In this document: positions 52,258 through 62,192 of the stretch, in pieces
Layout: every line of letters starts with the position of its first letter
How positions within the stretch are numbered: the first letter of the stretch is position 1
Source: Yponomeuta sedellus
Taxonomy: Eukaryota > Arthropoda > Insecta > Lepidoptera > Yponomeutidae
Length of the DNA stretch: 64,000 nt
Assembly: GCA_934045075.1 (NCBI GenBank)
Contig: OW203738.1
Span: 9,656,868 to 9,720,867, forward strand
Direction: 5' to 3'
The notes under the pieces: generated by a model
The model's database searches: none
Seen by the model: the letters and a program-made list of their open reading frames with translations, nothing else
What the model was told of the DNA's origin: nothing
Translations under genes and position numbers: made by a program

Positions 52258-52492
52258 ATTATCGGGGCTTAATCACGTAGTTATTTATCAGTAATCAGTG
52301 TAGTGTGTCGCAACCCTAATAGTGCTTTGTGATGGCTGATTGAGGGTAGTCTAAAACCTCATCAGCCGAAGATACGAACGGGTGCCAGCCATCAGTCTTC
52401 TCGTGACCACGATGACTGTAACGTCGTCGAAACGTCGAGGTAAAATAGCAATAAATTACTACGCGATTAAGCCCCGATAATAATCTTACTAT
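52258..52492. mobile_element. 235-bp TIR element
   Basis: Left end 'ATTATCGGGGCTTAATCACG' and right end 'CGCGATTAAGCCCCGATAAT' pair over about 30 bp. Inside, near the right end, are 'GTGACCACGATGACTGTAAC' and 'CGAAACGTCGAGG', a motif combination shared with the elements at 6350 and 62278. No coding capacity. Confidence 0.85.
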
Positions 52493-53040
52493 GTGTACAA
52501 GTCGCGAAAGTTTAAAATATGTTACACTAAACGGTTTTTACGATGCGACTTGACTGTGAGTTGAGACTGTCAGACAGGGTAGCCTTTTATATCCTCCGAA
52601 AATAAGTAATACGTGGATATTTTTTATAATAATGTTGACTACATTAACCATAAGATCCGATAATTTTGGTACTCAATAACTATTTATTTAATTTTTATGT
52701 AGCCTCCACAACACGTGTCCTGCAAGGTAAAGAAAGGAGGAGCCGTTTCAGACCAAGATTTTTGGTTAGTTGCTCTCTCTGACCACTCCAACAAGAACCT
52801 GTTGAGATTATCCCGCCGTCGTCTTCTCGTTCTGCGTTAGTACTTTCCTTTTGTTTAACCCCTTCCTTTTCCTTCGTCTATCAGAGACAATTCACTTGGC
52901 AAAATCGCCAGGAAATATGTATGAACACAAATTCCAACTTACTTTGGAATTAACAATTTACTATCGCTTAACAATGTTCAGAAACTGTGATACCTTGTAG
53001 CAATTCGAAAAGCGCTACGCTACGCAATGCATTGACGTGT
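52493..53040. other. No recognised feature
   Basis: No supported gene or repeat. Confidence 0.4.
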
Positions 53041-53043
53041 TTG

Positions 53044-53107
53044 ATCTGGCTGTCGAATCGATGGCAGTTGAAGGTGACCTCAACTGCCATCGATTCGACA
53101 GCCAGAT
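53044..53107. repeat. Perfect 27-bp inverted repeat with 10-base loop
   Basis: Arms ATCTGGCTGTCGAATCGATGG... (53044-53070) and the exact complement (53081-53107) surround AAGGTGACCT, which is itself nearly self-complementary. The fold would be a 64-nt near-continuous hairpin. The frame 52987-53193 running through it is not supported. Confidence 0.85.
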
Positions 53108-53239
53108 TGCCATATTATTACACAGCAATGGAAAAAACAAGATATCTTGAAAGGACGAGCAATGCTAAGAAAAAAAAAATGCTGCATCTATGAATGGGAG
53201 TAAAGAATACGTCTCTTATCAAGTGGAAAAGAAAATTGC

Positions 53240-53338
53240 AGTATGTTGTCCAATCCGGACTTGGACCCGTGAGGGTGTATGGAAGAGACCCGTGCCCCTC
53301 GGTTGAGACATAATGGGTTGATGATGATGATGATGATT
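53240..53338 (+). mobile_element. SINE-B 3' end with (GAT)n tail
   Basis: It contains 'CCGGACTTGGACCCGTGAGG', 'GGAAGAGACCCGTGCCCCTC' and 'AATGGGTTGATGATGATGAT'. Together with 37885 it fixes the 3' end and tail of the family. Confidence 0.8.
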
Positions 53339-53800
53339 TAGTTGTCTTTATACAAAGCTCCTTACCCTATAGCCAACCTATTTGCAATCGATCATCTTTG
53401 TGCACTAAAGACAATCGCTCTCAAACAAAATATGTTAAACAATTCAGTACTTATTATCGATATCTGAAGATCAAAGCACACAAAAATAGACTTCTTTAAA
53501 ATATTAAATACAGACATATTACCCAGTTAGACGTAATGAAATACAATAGAAACTAAATTTGTAACCGTTCTTAGCAATAATTATTTCCTCGCAGGAATTT
53601 CGCTGCATTCAACTTCTAGACACTATGGCCCGTACATATTCGACGGTGCATCAGGTGTGGCCAGCGGTGAGTCAGCGCGCGACGCCAGTCGAATTCCAGC
53701 GATAACAGGCAGCCCTACTATGAGAGACACCTAGATAGAACACTGCTAATTTAAGATAGGGACTATTAAAGAACTTGCGTCGCGCCTCATCGACACGACC
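53339..53800. other. No recognised feature
   Basis: AT-rich up to about 53600, then GC-richer toward the candidate exon. A 60-codon minus frame (53672-53854) continues from that exon past its donor site and may be intronic. Confidence 0.35.
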
Positions 53801-53824
53801 AGAGACTCCAGGGCTGGCTCTTAC

Positions 53825-53925
53825 CTCGGGCAGAGGATAAGTCTTGCCATCCAACGAGGTAATGTAGCCCTCAATGTACTGGTGACCCTCCCCAGAGGCG
53901 GCGATGCTCTGGGCGCAGTAATTGG
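53825..53925 (-). CDS. Candidate internal coding exon, product unknown
   Basis: On the minus strand the frame reads 'NYCAQSIAASGEGHQYIEGY' followed by 'ITSLDGKTYPLPE', with codons rich in G/C at the third position, unlike the surrounding AT-rich DNA. It is followed directly by GAG|GTAAGAG (donor GT at 53824-53823), a strong 5' splice site. The proposed acceptor is the AG of 'CTAAAAG' at about 53927; its pyrimidine tract is poor, so the upstream boundary is uncertain. The frame stays open past the donor to 53672, so read-through is an alternative. I do not recognise the family; the small, soluble, Gly/Tyr-rich segment has no signal peptide or membrane segment. No companion exon was found within a few kilobases. 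It may be a retro-copy or a gene fragment. Confidence 0.35.
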
Positions 53926-53929
53926 CTTT

Positions 53930-54148
53930 TAGGTAGTGTTTTAAATTAATTAATTTTATACATATATTTGGGTTTGCTTTGTTAATATTTAGATTTAGTT
54001 TATAATTAGTAATACAAATTTAGATATGAAGTAAATAAGTATTGTAGATAAACACCTATACACATATAAAAGTGATAAAAATATGTAGATAGGGACTGAA
54101 AGACTATTTGCCTCTCGCTGAATATTGTCGTATGCTTACATGTTGTGA
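53930..54148. other. No recognised feature
   Basis: AT-rich DNA between the candidate exon and a LINE fragment. Confidence 0.4.
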
Positions 54149-54149
54149 G

Positions 54150-54325
54150 CAAGTTTACCATAGTCGCGAATGATGCCTAGAGGTTCCAGCGTAGCCGGGA
54201 TCCCTTGTGGCAAAAGTCCTCCGGATGATGTCATTGACAGTCGCGTGGCGGAAAAGACGGCCGGCGCTCCGCTGACACGTCGACGTTCGATCGACGTCGG
54301 TGCCGCAGGGGCAGCGATGGAATAC
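54150..54325 (-). pseudogene. LINE C-terminal fragment (SAGRxxRHxxxNDxIRR type)
   Basis: Minus-strand translation gives 'CQRSAGRLFRHATVNDIIRR' and, after a frameshift near 54180, 'LEPLGIIRDYGK'. In insect LINE proteins this region reads S.GR..RH...N..I.RA ... EP.GL.R.DGKRPDG and lies just after the reverse transcriptase domain. About 55 codons remain, broken by one frameshift. Confidence 0.7.
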
Positions 54326-54635
54326 TGTGATTGAGCAACCCAGTAGTTTTCTTATACTTTTCAGACAACTGTAACTACAATTTGTACTCTTAGAGATAAT
54401 TTTTTGTTAATTAGCTGATTCAGTGTCGGATAAAGTTGGATAATGTCTTTATCAATGTTGGATAAAAGCTCCCTTTTAGCATATTACAAGTACTATCTAA
54501 TTATAGTAGGCAAGTAGCTTTATTATGGTAACAGGTGCCACTTTACGTTTAGTCAGCACTAAACGTTGAATATAAGCAAAAGCTCAATGTTATTTAGGTT
54601 CACTTCACACAATATATGGCCATTGTGAAATTAAC
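54326..54635. other. No recognised feature
   Basis: No supported gene or repeat. Confidence 0.4.
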
Positions 54636-54639
54636 ATGT

Positions 54640-54790
54640 ATTTTAATAGCCAGTCCATCCAAAGGTTGTCTGGAAGAGATCACTTTTAGTGATAAGGCCA
54701 CCATGTGTACTCTTAGGTTAAGTAATATATGTGTAATTTCCATGTTTATATACTTTAAAGTGACCTCTATCTATCTATCTAACTAATTGA
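54640..54790 (+). mobile_element. LINE 3' end fragment with (CTAT)n tail
   Basis: It contains 'GTCTGGAAGAGATCACTTTT' and 'AGTGATAAGGCCACCATGTG', then a UTR ending in (CTAT)n at about 54765-54780. It is the sense-strand counterpart of 25733-25880. Confidence 0.65.
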
Positions 54791-56565
54791 CACTTTGACA
54801 CTGATCACCCCTACAAGTCGCTCTCTTTACATAAATATTATTATAAGACTGTGTATACTTAAGACCGCCCGATAGAAGTCACTACGAATATGATTTACTA
54901 AATTTAACTGGGCTGCAGTCGAGTATAGGCGGTTCATTGTCACCTACCCAAGCATTTTATTAACAATCCAGAAAAAGTGCGCCCTGTGAAGTTTCCACTT
55001 CAAAAACTATAGAATCATGGTCTCATAGTAGGAACCTGTGTTATTCTATTCACTTCGGTATATAGAGCTGCCATTTTCATTGTGCCCTTTCGAACTGCCT
55101 GGCCCTTACTTTGCCCGCCTAGCACACTATGTGCAGATTTAGACGTTAGTCATATTGCTGTTAACATAGTCCAGATATTTAACAATGCAACTGGTGCTGA
55201 AATGCAACATCATCAAAATTTACCTCTTTGCTTAAGGTTAGGGCTTGGTGCTCTCCTTGGTCTCTGTATCTAACTAATCAAATAGATAATACTTTAAGCA
55301 ATTATTGGTAGATCGCACGTGATTTTTCACTTCAGATGTAGATAGATAGATAAACAAAAATTTTACACTGAAGTATGCCCAGTGGTGGGGGAAGTGGTTG
55401 CAGGACGGCGGCGCAGCAGGGAAACAACAGGAACGGTTGATCACATTTTAATTAATACATCGTTAAGACTTCAGTCTCTTAACTCCCTTCTTCTAGTCTT
55501 ACACTAGCTTATATATAATAATCCTACGTGCCTTGGGAGGAGTTGTCTATATTTCAGATACGTGAAGGCATGTGGCGTGATGATGTTATTTGCCTATCAC
55601 AACACACCAACACAGTATATAATAAATTCTGTAGATGTACTCAATTGTACCTACATAAACATCTATAGTGAACACAATAATTTCGAAATGTTTAAAATAT
55701 ATGGTTGTCTTATCGTCCGTTAATACTCTATCCAGTAAATGAATGATCGATGTTGACAATTACGTTATTCCTTTAGGCAATATTGTATAGACCTTTGATT
55801 AATCGCCGCTAAAAGCAAGCGAAGATGGGACCGATAAAAGCGAGTAATTTGACAAACCAAAATATTGTACCTAAAATATGTCTCGGACCCACATACATCA
55901 ACCTATGCTTAAAGTATTTCCAATCTAAACTAAAAGTGTTATAGTACCAAAAAATCAGTAAATATGTGGTAAAGGTTTCTATTGGCTTCGAACATAGATC
56001 TTATAGTTTTTGCCGGTAGCTGAATCGATATTAATTTCCTCAAGTAAACGATCATACTACCCTCACTCGTTGATCCTGGACGATCCTTACTTAGGAACTT
56101 TTTTCTACATGACCATTGTTTCTTCGATGGCGATCACTAACTTCTCCTAGTTTAGTTAAAAATCAAGTAGATTGCTACTCCAAAAACTGGTGCATTCGCC
56201 CGAGCCTAAAGTTTGTAATAAGAGAACATATTGTCTGGTGTAATCGGCCCTGAATTGTGAAAGCGCTCAGCTTTACATTTTAATCACGTCCTCCAACTTG
56301 TTGGGGAAATTATTACAATATCGCTGCTTAAAATCTCATTAGCGTACAGCCAGAGACTCCCCACTGCGTCCGTAACACGAGGAGCCCGCGGAGTTTGGTA
56401 ATTAATTTGCCGAGACAAAGTGATTAGCTGTTTCGGTAGTTTCATACCTACAGATCCTTACAATTATACAACTGTCAGATCGTCAATAATAATTTGTCGA
56501 ACATGCAACGAGTGTTAGTCTTAGGTATTAGCCTACATTAGATACTTTACTGTGATACTTTACAT
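54791..56565. other. No recognised gene
   Basis: Frames up to 63 codons only. Stretches around 56230-56430 are less AT-rich and could be conserved non-coding DNA, but this is untested. Confidence 0.35.
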
Positions 56566-56569
56566 TAGA

Positions 56570-56782
56570 CACTTTAGTAACATAACATTTACATACAGGC
56601 ACATACATTGCCTCTGGCCCCACACTAGGATACCCTGTGTCGTGGGAACCAGAAACAGCGACATCACAAACATGTAAACATCCAAGACCTGGGGGTTTTT
56701 TTTTTGTTTCCAGCTGGGATTCGAACCCGGGACCTCTTGCATGGTAGGTAGATGCACCACCGCTACGCCACAAAGGTCGTCT
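56570..56782 (-). mobile_element. SINE-C, tRNA-derived, full copy
   Basis: In reverse the head is 'TGTGGCGTAGCGGTGGTGCA' (A box), then 'GAGGTCCCGGGTTCGAATCC' (B box), a poly-A run, 'CCCCCAGGTCTTGGATGTTT', 'GTGATGTCGCTGTTTCTGGT' and 'AGGCAATGTATGTGCCTGTA'. It is the best-preserved member of the family in the window. Frames of 98 and 102 codons on the minus strand are artefacts. Confidence 0.85.
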
Positions 56783-57020
56783 GTAGTGGCAGTGGGCTGG
56801 CCATATCTCGCGAAGAACCGACACCGTTGGAGTAAGCGTGTTCTTGAGTGGAGACCGCGACTCGGCAAACGTAGTGTAGGACGCCCTCCGACCAGGTGGG
56901 ATGACGATCTGCGAAAAACTGAGAGGCAGATGCTGGATGTGGCAAGCTGAAGGCAGAGGGCGCTATGGCGCTCATTACGGGAGGGTTATGTCCAGCAGTG
57001 GACTACATTAGCCTGAAGAA
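56783..57020 (+). pseudogene. LINE 3' terminal coding fragment and tail
   Basis: From 56783 the frame gives 'KNRHRWSKRVLEWRPRLGKR' and 'SVGRPPTRWDDDLRKTE', the common C-terminal pattern of insect LINE reverse transcriptase proteins, then stops at 56948. In the next frame it continues 'ALWRSLREGYVQQWTTLA' with 'GTCCAGCAGTGGACTACATT' and a GAAGAAGAA tail. It begins exactly at the head of the SINE-C copy. The family D' repeats share this terminal 60 bp. Confidence 0.85.
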
Positions 57021-58285
57021 GAATATACTTTACTCGTAGTTGTTAGTCTAGATTAGTTGCATCTTTATGAGTGAAGTGTTTTGTGTGTGTTTAGCCAGAT
57101 TGATGATTATAACATTCCGCAATTAAATAAAAAAGCGAGAGACGTAAAAAAATAACAACCTTCTAACTTAGGCAAAGTTGAGTAGCACTTTGCCTTAGCT
57201 AATTTAATATGAGCTCGAAAAGCTGTGTCTTTCATTATCTGATTTACGTACTATTCGCGACAGACGCACCTTTGTATTTTTATGCGATATAGACATCTAC
57301 CTACGCTCCAACAAGAGCTACCGAATAGCAGCAACTTTAGTTAACAGTTTACACTGATTACAGTTCTTATGTGGAGCTTTAAAGATGTATTAGCACAAGA
57401 ATTACCTACAGAGTCATTAAATTGATGCTATCTTCCTTATGCTTTAAGAAACACGTTAGTATCAAAATAGTGGTGGGTTATAGATACTAGGCAAACATCG
57501 ATACTATGTAAAACTGTTTCTGTTGTAAGAAAATAATCGTTCCATTTACCTGTAAAAATAACAGACTGTTATTTTCGTAACTCTGCACGTTATCTGTACC
57601 TTGTTAATATGGATAACGTCTAAGTATATTTACATAGGCACGCGTAGATTCATTTCGGAACTAACTCGGACCGACTCTTTCTGGCATTTTACACTACTAC
57701 ACGTTTGAGTGGAAAACCAGTAAATATGCAAAGAATCAGAATCTTTTTTTGGTATTTAACTGTGACAAAAATAAAATGGATTAGAATAAGTATTTTAATC
57801 TACTGAGAATAAGTATTTTAATCTAATTGAGAAATACTATTTTAATCTACATCGATGCATGAATAAGGATGAGTATTATGATAACTAATATTCTGCATAC
57901 TGATACCAGCTACGTTTTTATTTAATGCAAAGTACGAGTAATACGAGAGGCGTATATTAAGTAACAGGAGTAACAGATTGGGCATTTATAAACAACCGTT
58001 CTTTTGAATCTTTATCTCTATATTATATCAACTCAAAAGTAGCCGCTCAAACGGGTTGCACACTTCAGTGCTAATGGAATCAAAATGTCCTTACTCGTCA
58101 TAAATCAATGCTACTGTGGCGGCGCCTTTTGTGTCGCCTTTCGTACGATCGTCCATCATTTTGTTTAATTGGAGCCTCTTTACTGGTTTTATCACCGTTA
58201 AGCTTCTTCCCGCGGTCTCTAGTGTGCGATTCAATAAGTTCATGTAATTTTATATTGCCTTAAGCTTACCAAGTCACATAAATAA
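57021..58285. other. No recognised gene
   Basis: A triple near-repeat of 'GAATAAGTATTTTAATCTA' occurs at 57784-57855. No other structure or gene is supported. Confidence 0.4.
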
Positions 58286-58289
58286 ATTA

Positions 58290-58725
58290 ATTAATAATTT
58301 CCACGCAACACAACACGTGACTACCGCTAGTGGCATTTTTTCCGAGCGCTTCGATACTTCGCAAGTACGTTAAGCCTTTGGTGCCGGCTGCCATTAAGCC
58401 ATATCAGAGGCCTTATGATATATCAGAGGCTTGATGCTGTCAGTCAGGCCCGCCACAGTCTTACAATCCTCCACGAGTATGGCCTAACCTACCTGCGAAG
58501 CAGGAAGAGACCCATGCCCCAGCAGTGGGGACATACACACAACACAATCACTTGCCCGGGCCCCAACTAGGATACCCTGCGCTATGTTAACCATACAATG
58601 ATATCACAAACATAGAAATACCCCCAGACTGTATCCATTCGTACAAATGTACGGAGACCCGCAGCAGGAATCGAACTCACGACCTCCCGAATGGTAATCA
58701 GACGTAATACTAACGATGCAGTAAG
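58290..58725 (-). mobile_element. SINE-C split by a SINE-B insertion
   Basis: SINE-C sequence 'ATTTCCACGCAACACAACAC' at 58297-58316 is cut, then resumes at 58537 with 'ACACAACACAATCACTTGCC' and runs to the head 'CTCACGACCTCCCGAATGGT' region. The insertion between is SINE-B in plus orientation (58317-58536), flanked by ACACAACAC on both sides. Confidence 0.8.
58317..58536 (+). mobile_element. SINE-B, 5'-truncated, inside SINE-C
   Basis: It starts within the head at 'GTGACTACCGCTAGTGGCAT' and includes 'TTTCCGAGCGCTTCG', 'CCTGCGAAGCAGGAAGAGAC' and 'CCCCAGCAGTGGGGACATAC'. The target-site duplication is the 9-bp ACACAACAC. Confidence 0.85.
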
Positions 58726-59068
58726 TCTTTGTCCAGATTGATAATGAGAAAGAAAATAAAATTATTATTTCGACATTTGCTATAAGAAGTTATCTGCTCT
58801 GTTACGCAAAGCGTAATTGATTTTTGATTTGCAAAACGATAACGCTAATGAAGACAAAAGTTCCATATCATTCCGCATAATTTCACTTTCATCTCATTCT
58901 ATATCAGTTCTTAATTAAACACCTCAATAAATGAACTTCGGCTGTTAAAAACACAACTACACAAAACGTGAATGCAGAAGGTCTACTTATTACAGCTTTC
59001 GATGCACGTTATACCGACAATTAGTGAAGCTGGCTCGGACTGGGCAATGTAAATACAAATTTAATGTG
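58726..59068. other. No recognised feature
   Basis: No supported gene or repeat. Confidence 0.4.
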
Positions 59069-59069
59069 T

Positions 59070-59260
59070 CATACGAGTATGACAACCTCTGTGGCGCCGC
59101 GGTAGTGCATCTGTCTACCCTGCGGTCCGGGTTCGAATCCTGGCTGGGGACAAAAAAACCCCAGGACTTGGATATTGACATGTTAGTGACGTGGTTCCCA
59201 CGACAAACCTTGTGTGGAGCCAGAAACGATGTATGGTGCCTGTATGTAATTGTTATGTTA
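59070..59260 (+). mobile_element. SINE-C, tRNA-derived, plus orientation
   Basis: The head 'CTGTGGCGCCGCGGTAGTGC' (A box) and 'GGTCCGGGTTCGAATCCTGG' (B box) are followed by a poly-A run, 'CCCCAGGACTTGGATATTGA' and 'GTGTGGAGCCAGAAACGATG', and end in 'GTTATGTTATGGTATGTTAC'. Frames of 89 and 120 codons are artefacts. Confidence 0.85.
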
Positions 59261-59940
59261 TGGTATGTTACATTCATATTAATGCTAACATAGCATAAGT
59301 CAACCATTGTTACTAACACTATACGGGCATTGTCTGAAATAAATAAATACAATTATGTTTATAGTAGGTATATTTGCTATTGAGTTTATGTTGTCGTGAT
59401 AGTGTTGTATGGAAGTTCTTATATGAATAATTATTAAATACTAGGTGTCCCTGCGAACTTCGTACCACAACAGTATCCGTTTATACGATTATTGTTACCA
59501 TGGCAATACAATGAATAAATATCTAAGACTTTGGCTTTAAGAGCGGTTACGGTAACGACAAAATTCCCACTGGAACAAATATCAATGGTTGCCTAATCGG
59601 GTAACAAACATCCAAACATCATTACAAACTTTCACATTTATAATATTAAGTGGAATAAATAATGTTCTGGCGGCCCTTCTGTTCTATACGTTTTCACTTA
59701 TGTGAGAGTCATCGAACTTGCTCTGTCATCGGAACTCAATTTGAATCTTGGGGAAATCTGATCTTTATCTGGGAGATAATTATGTAACAATTACAAATAC
59801 ACCAAGATCTCTATATGTACAGAAAGCGCAATTAACTTTCACTCGATAGTCGCATTTAAGCCACACGCAATAAAAACTACAGTGCAGTAACCGTTACTTG
59901 TATCTACGTATACCTATCGACTGATATAGTGAGAATAAAC
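59261..59940. other. No recognised feature
   Basis: No supported gene or repeat. Confidence 0.4.
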
Positions 59941-59941
59941 A

Positions 59942-60035
59942 TTGAAATGTTAATGCGAAAATATCGGTCAGGATGGTGGGAAGTGGTAAACCCTGGACTC
60001 TGCCCACCCCCCACGACACAGGCGTGAGTATATAT
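59942..60035 (+). mobile_element. RTE-like LINE 3' end fragment
   Basis: 'ATCGGTCAGGATGGTGGGAA', 'GTGGTAAACCCTGGACTCTG' and 'CACGACACAGGCGTGAGTAT' match, with decay, the terminal block and 3' flank of the LINE that follows directly. Confidence 0.65.
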
Positions 60036-60039
60036 AATA

Positions 60040-60368
60040 GTTTAGAGAAAGTTGTGGACTGAAAGAGGATGTAGTGACTAGAATTGAGAAAGGAAAGTTG
60101 GGTTGGTTTGGACATGTGGAGAGGATGAAGGAAGAAAGATTGACGAAACAAATATATATTGCGAATGTGAGTGGAAGGGCTGGTAAGGGACGTCCCAGAC
60201 GGACTTACATAGACCAAATAGGGGATGTATTAGCAAAGGGGAAAGATAAAAAGTACCCGGAACCGGCGTGCGTGCATGCAACGACTTATGAACGTTGATG
60301 AAGCGAAGGTGATCTGTCAGGATCGTGGCAAGTGGCAGTCCCTGGTCTCTGCCTACCCCTATATATAT
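60040..60368 (+). pseudogene. RTE-like LINE C-terminus, frameshifted
   Basis: The frame (60040-60298) contains 'RIEKGKLGWFGHVERMKEER' and 'SGRAGKGRPRRTYIDQIGDV', the hallmark 'WFGHVxRM ... GRPRxxWxD' tail of RTE/BovB-type LINE proteins. It stops at 60296 and continues in another frame as 'VDEAKVICQDRGKWQSLVSA'. The normal 3' flank (GGATACAGGCGTGAG) is replaced at 60360 by a (TA)n run that leads into the inverted-repeat structure. Five further 3'-end fragments of the family are in the window. The reverse transcriptase and endonuclease domains are absent. Confidence 0.85.
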
Positions 60369-60438
60369 ATATATATATATATTAGCGTTCCAGTACTCGC
60401 TCTACAATGTAATAATACTTTGTATACTTTTCACTCAA

Positions 60439-60505
<67 letters not shown>

Positions 60506-60683
60506 GTGATTATACAAAAGTTGGGTAACTCTTGAGGATATTTTGTTTACTATAGTTATTCAATCAAATTTCTACAAATTCGGGTGTATAAGATGGCTAA
60601 TGTAATGAATATATTGTTCCAAATCGGGCCAGTCACTTTTTTAAGTACATTGTGAGATATTTCAAATTTTCAGAATTTGACTG

Positions 60684-61923
60684 CCAAGGGACTGACGAGG
60701 GTGACATAGTACTGATAAAATACACCATTTTGTAAGAATTATACGGAAATTTAATAAAAATTGGTACAAATCTCTTAGGATTTTATAATGGCACATGTCG
60801 TTTAAGTATTTAAATCACTTAGTAACAATTAAAAATAATTATTAATATGTAATACTGGGAGAAAATACCATCTTAGTTTTCAAAACAGCCTTTTGACATT
60901 TAACAGCCTTTTGACATTTTTATAATGTTATAGGTATTACTTAACTTTAATATATAACATAACAAAAACATGTTATGTTATGTTTCTCCACAAAAAAACG
61001 CAAAATCAAGTACAGATGTATCAAAATAGATCATATTGTGTTTTCTTTGCTCTCCTGGTGTCATGTCTTCAACTTTTTTTCTGTGTCCTTTCTCTTTTTA
61101 CTTAAGTACTGAAGTTTTTGTTTTTCTTTGTATTCCGCTAATTTAATGGGGTCGCTTTTAATTTTGGCCAAGCGAGCCTTTACGGCTTCTCTCTTTTTTT
61201 TTGTATTTCGTCCCGAGTCAATTTGCCGCATATTTTAAACTGAAATATAAAATAGAAATGTTTTTACACGATAGAAATTAAGATAAAAGTGCTCTAAAAT
61301 AGAAAAAAACATCAGTACCATGGAAACACGTGAGTCCTCTGGCGCGATACCTGACAAAGGACTGACGCCAACGGACTGACGAAAAAGACATAATTTGAGG
61401 TTATAATCAGAACTAATGTTTTTTTTTGTAATTTCGAGCATCAACAAACTACATTTTAACAAATCATAGTTAACAATGTATAAATGAAAATAAACCTGAG
61501 ATTAACAAGAAAATAAAGACTCACCACAGGACTGACATTTTGACTGACTCAGCACGTGTATAGACGACAAATACAACCCAATTACTAGTACAGTTATGGC
61601 GGCCGTCAAATTGTGCGGTCCGCAACTAACTGCATTACAAACATTAAAATTCAAACAGCGATTTGACGTTGAGTCGGTGATAATTTGGCGCAAATTTGAA
61701 ATTTAAACAACGCACAACGGACTGACGAATGAAACAAACACAAAGTTTATTAATTTTTTTTAAATAATGTGGAGAACATTGCATTATGAAAGTTGTAGTA
61801 TATATTACTATGTACATCACAGATTGTAGTAGATAAGTAAGTTTTCTTAAATCAATGATAATTTTTAATAGATAGTCACTTGATTGTTGGTTTTCGGGAT
61901 TGTGACATGCCAAAGAACTGACG
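60684..61923 (-). repeat. Six dispersed same-strand CGTCAGTCC-type motifs
   Basis: The plus-strand form CCAARGGACTGACG occurs at 60684-60697, 61355-61367, 61368-61381, 61524-61537 (ending ACA), 61713-61727 and 61910-61923 (GAACTGACG). All lie in the same orientation, two directly adjacent, the others 156-200 bp apart. They lie inside the inner TIR element and five of six are upstream of the ORF at 61231 on its strand. Confidence 0.75.
61061..61231 (-). CDS. 56-residue lysine-rich ORF behind a splice-acceptor-like site
   Basis: The ORF has 56 codons and stops with TGA at 61061-61063. About 40% of residues are charged, with 'KKKREAVKARLAKIKSDPIK' and 'LAEYKEKQKLQYLSKKRK' near its centre. A pattern of this kind (R..A..A..K.DP.K.AEY.EK...R...K) occurs in several uncharacterised insect proteins, often at the N-terminus of transposon-related ones; that is recall, not a search. 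Nine bases upstream of the ATG is 'CTATTTTATATTTCAG', which is a good 3' splice site, so this may be the second exon of a spliced transcript. It lies in the inner TIR element and is the only coding-like piece in it. It could bind DNA, but no zinc finger or other known fold is complete. Confidence 0.45.
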   Translation of the reverse strand: MRQIDSGRNTKKKREAVKARLAKIKSDPIKLAEYKEKQKLQYLSKKRKDTEKKLKT

Positions 61924-62120
61924 TTTCAAGCATTTATTGTGTTTTTTTATTAACTTGTATTTAAAATGAAGAGCTGTAATTGGGTGACCAAATAAAGGAC
62001 TTTTCATTGTTTTAAAATAAATTGTAATCTCAATAAAATATAATAAGACTTTGTAAATATTGACTGATGACATTGAGTTACCCAATTTTTGTATATTCAC
62101 CCATATGTAAACATTGAGTG

Positions 62121-62192
<72 letters not shown>

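Larger units (their letters stand above)
60504..62102 (-). mobile_element. 1.6-kb TIR element with internal motif array
   Basis: The 28-bp ends start GGGTGATTATACAAAAGTTG and, at the other side, GGGTGAATATACAAAAATTG, with 26 of 28 matches. Both sides are flanked by AT/TA, in agreement with a TA-type target site, although the surrounding TA repeat hides a duplication. No transposase domain is visible. The interior has the short ORF at 61061-61231 and six copies of a GGACTGACG-type motif. The superfamily is not assigned. Confidence 0.7.

Noticed and set aside
56528..56868. ORFs of 98 and 102 codons on the minus strand
   Set aside because: They read through SINE-C and into a LINE fragment on the other strand.
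60360..60380. (TA)n as a terminator or origin
   Set aside because: Simple repeat at a transposon border; no further evidence.
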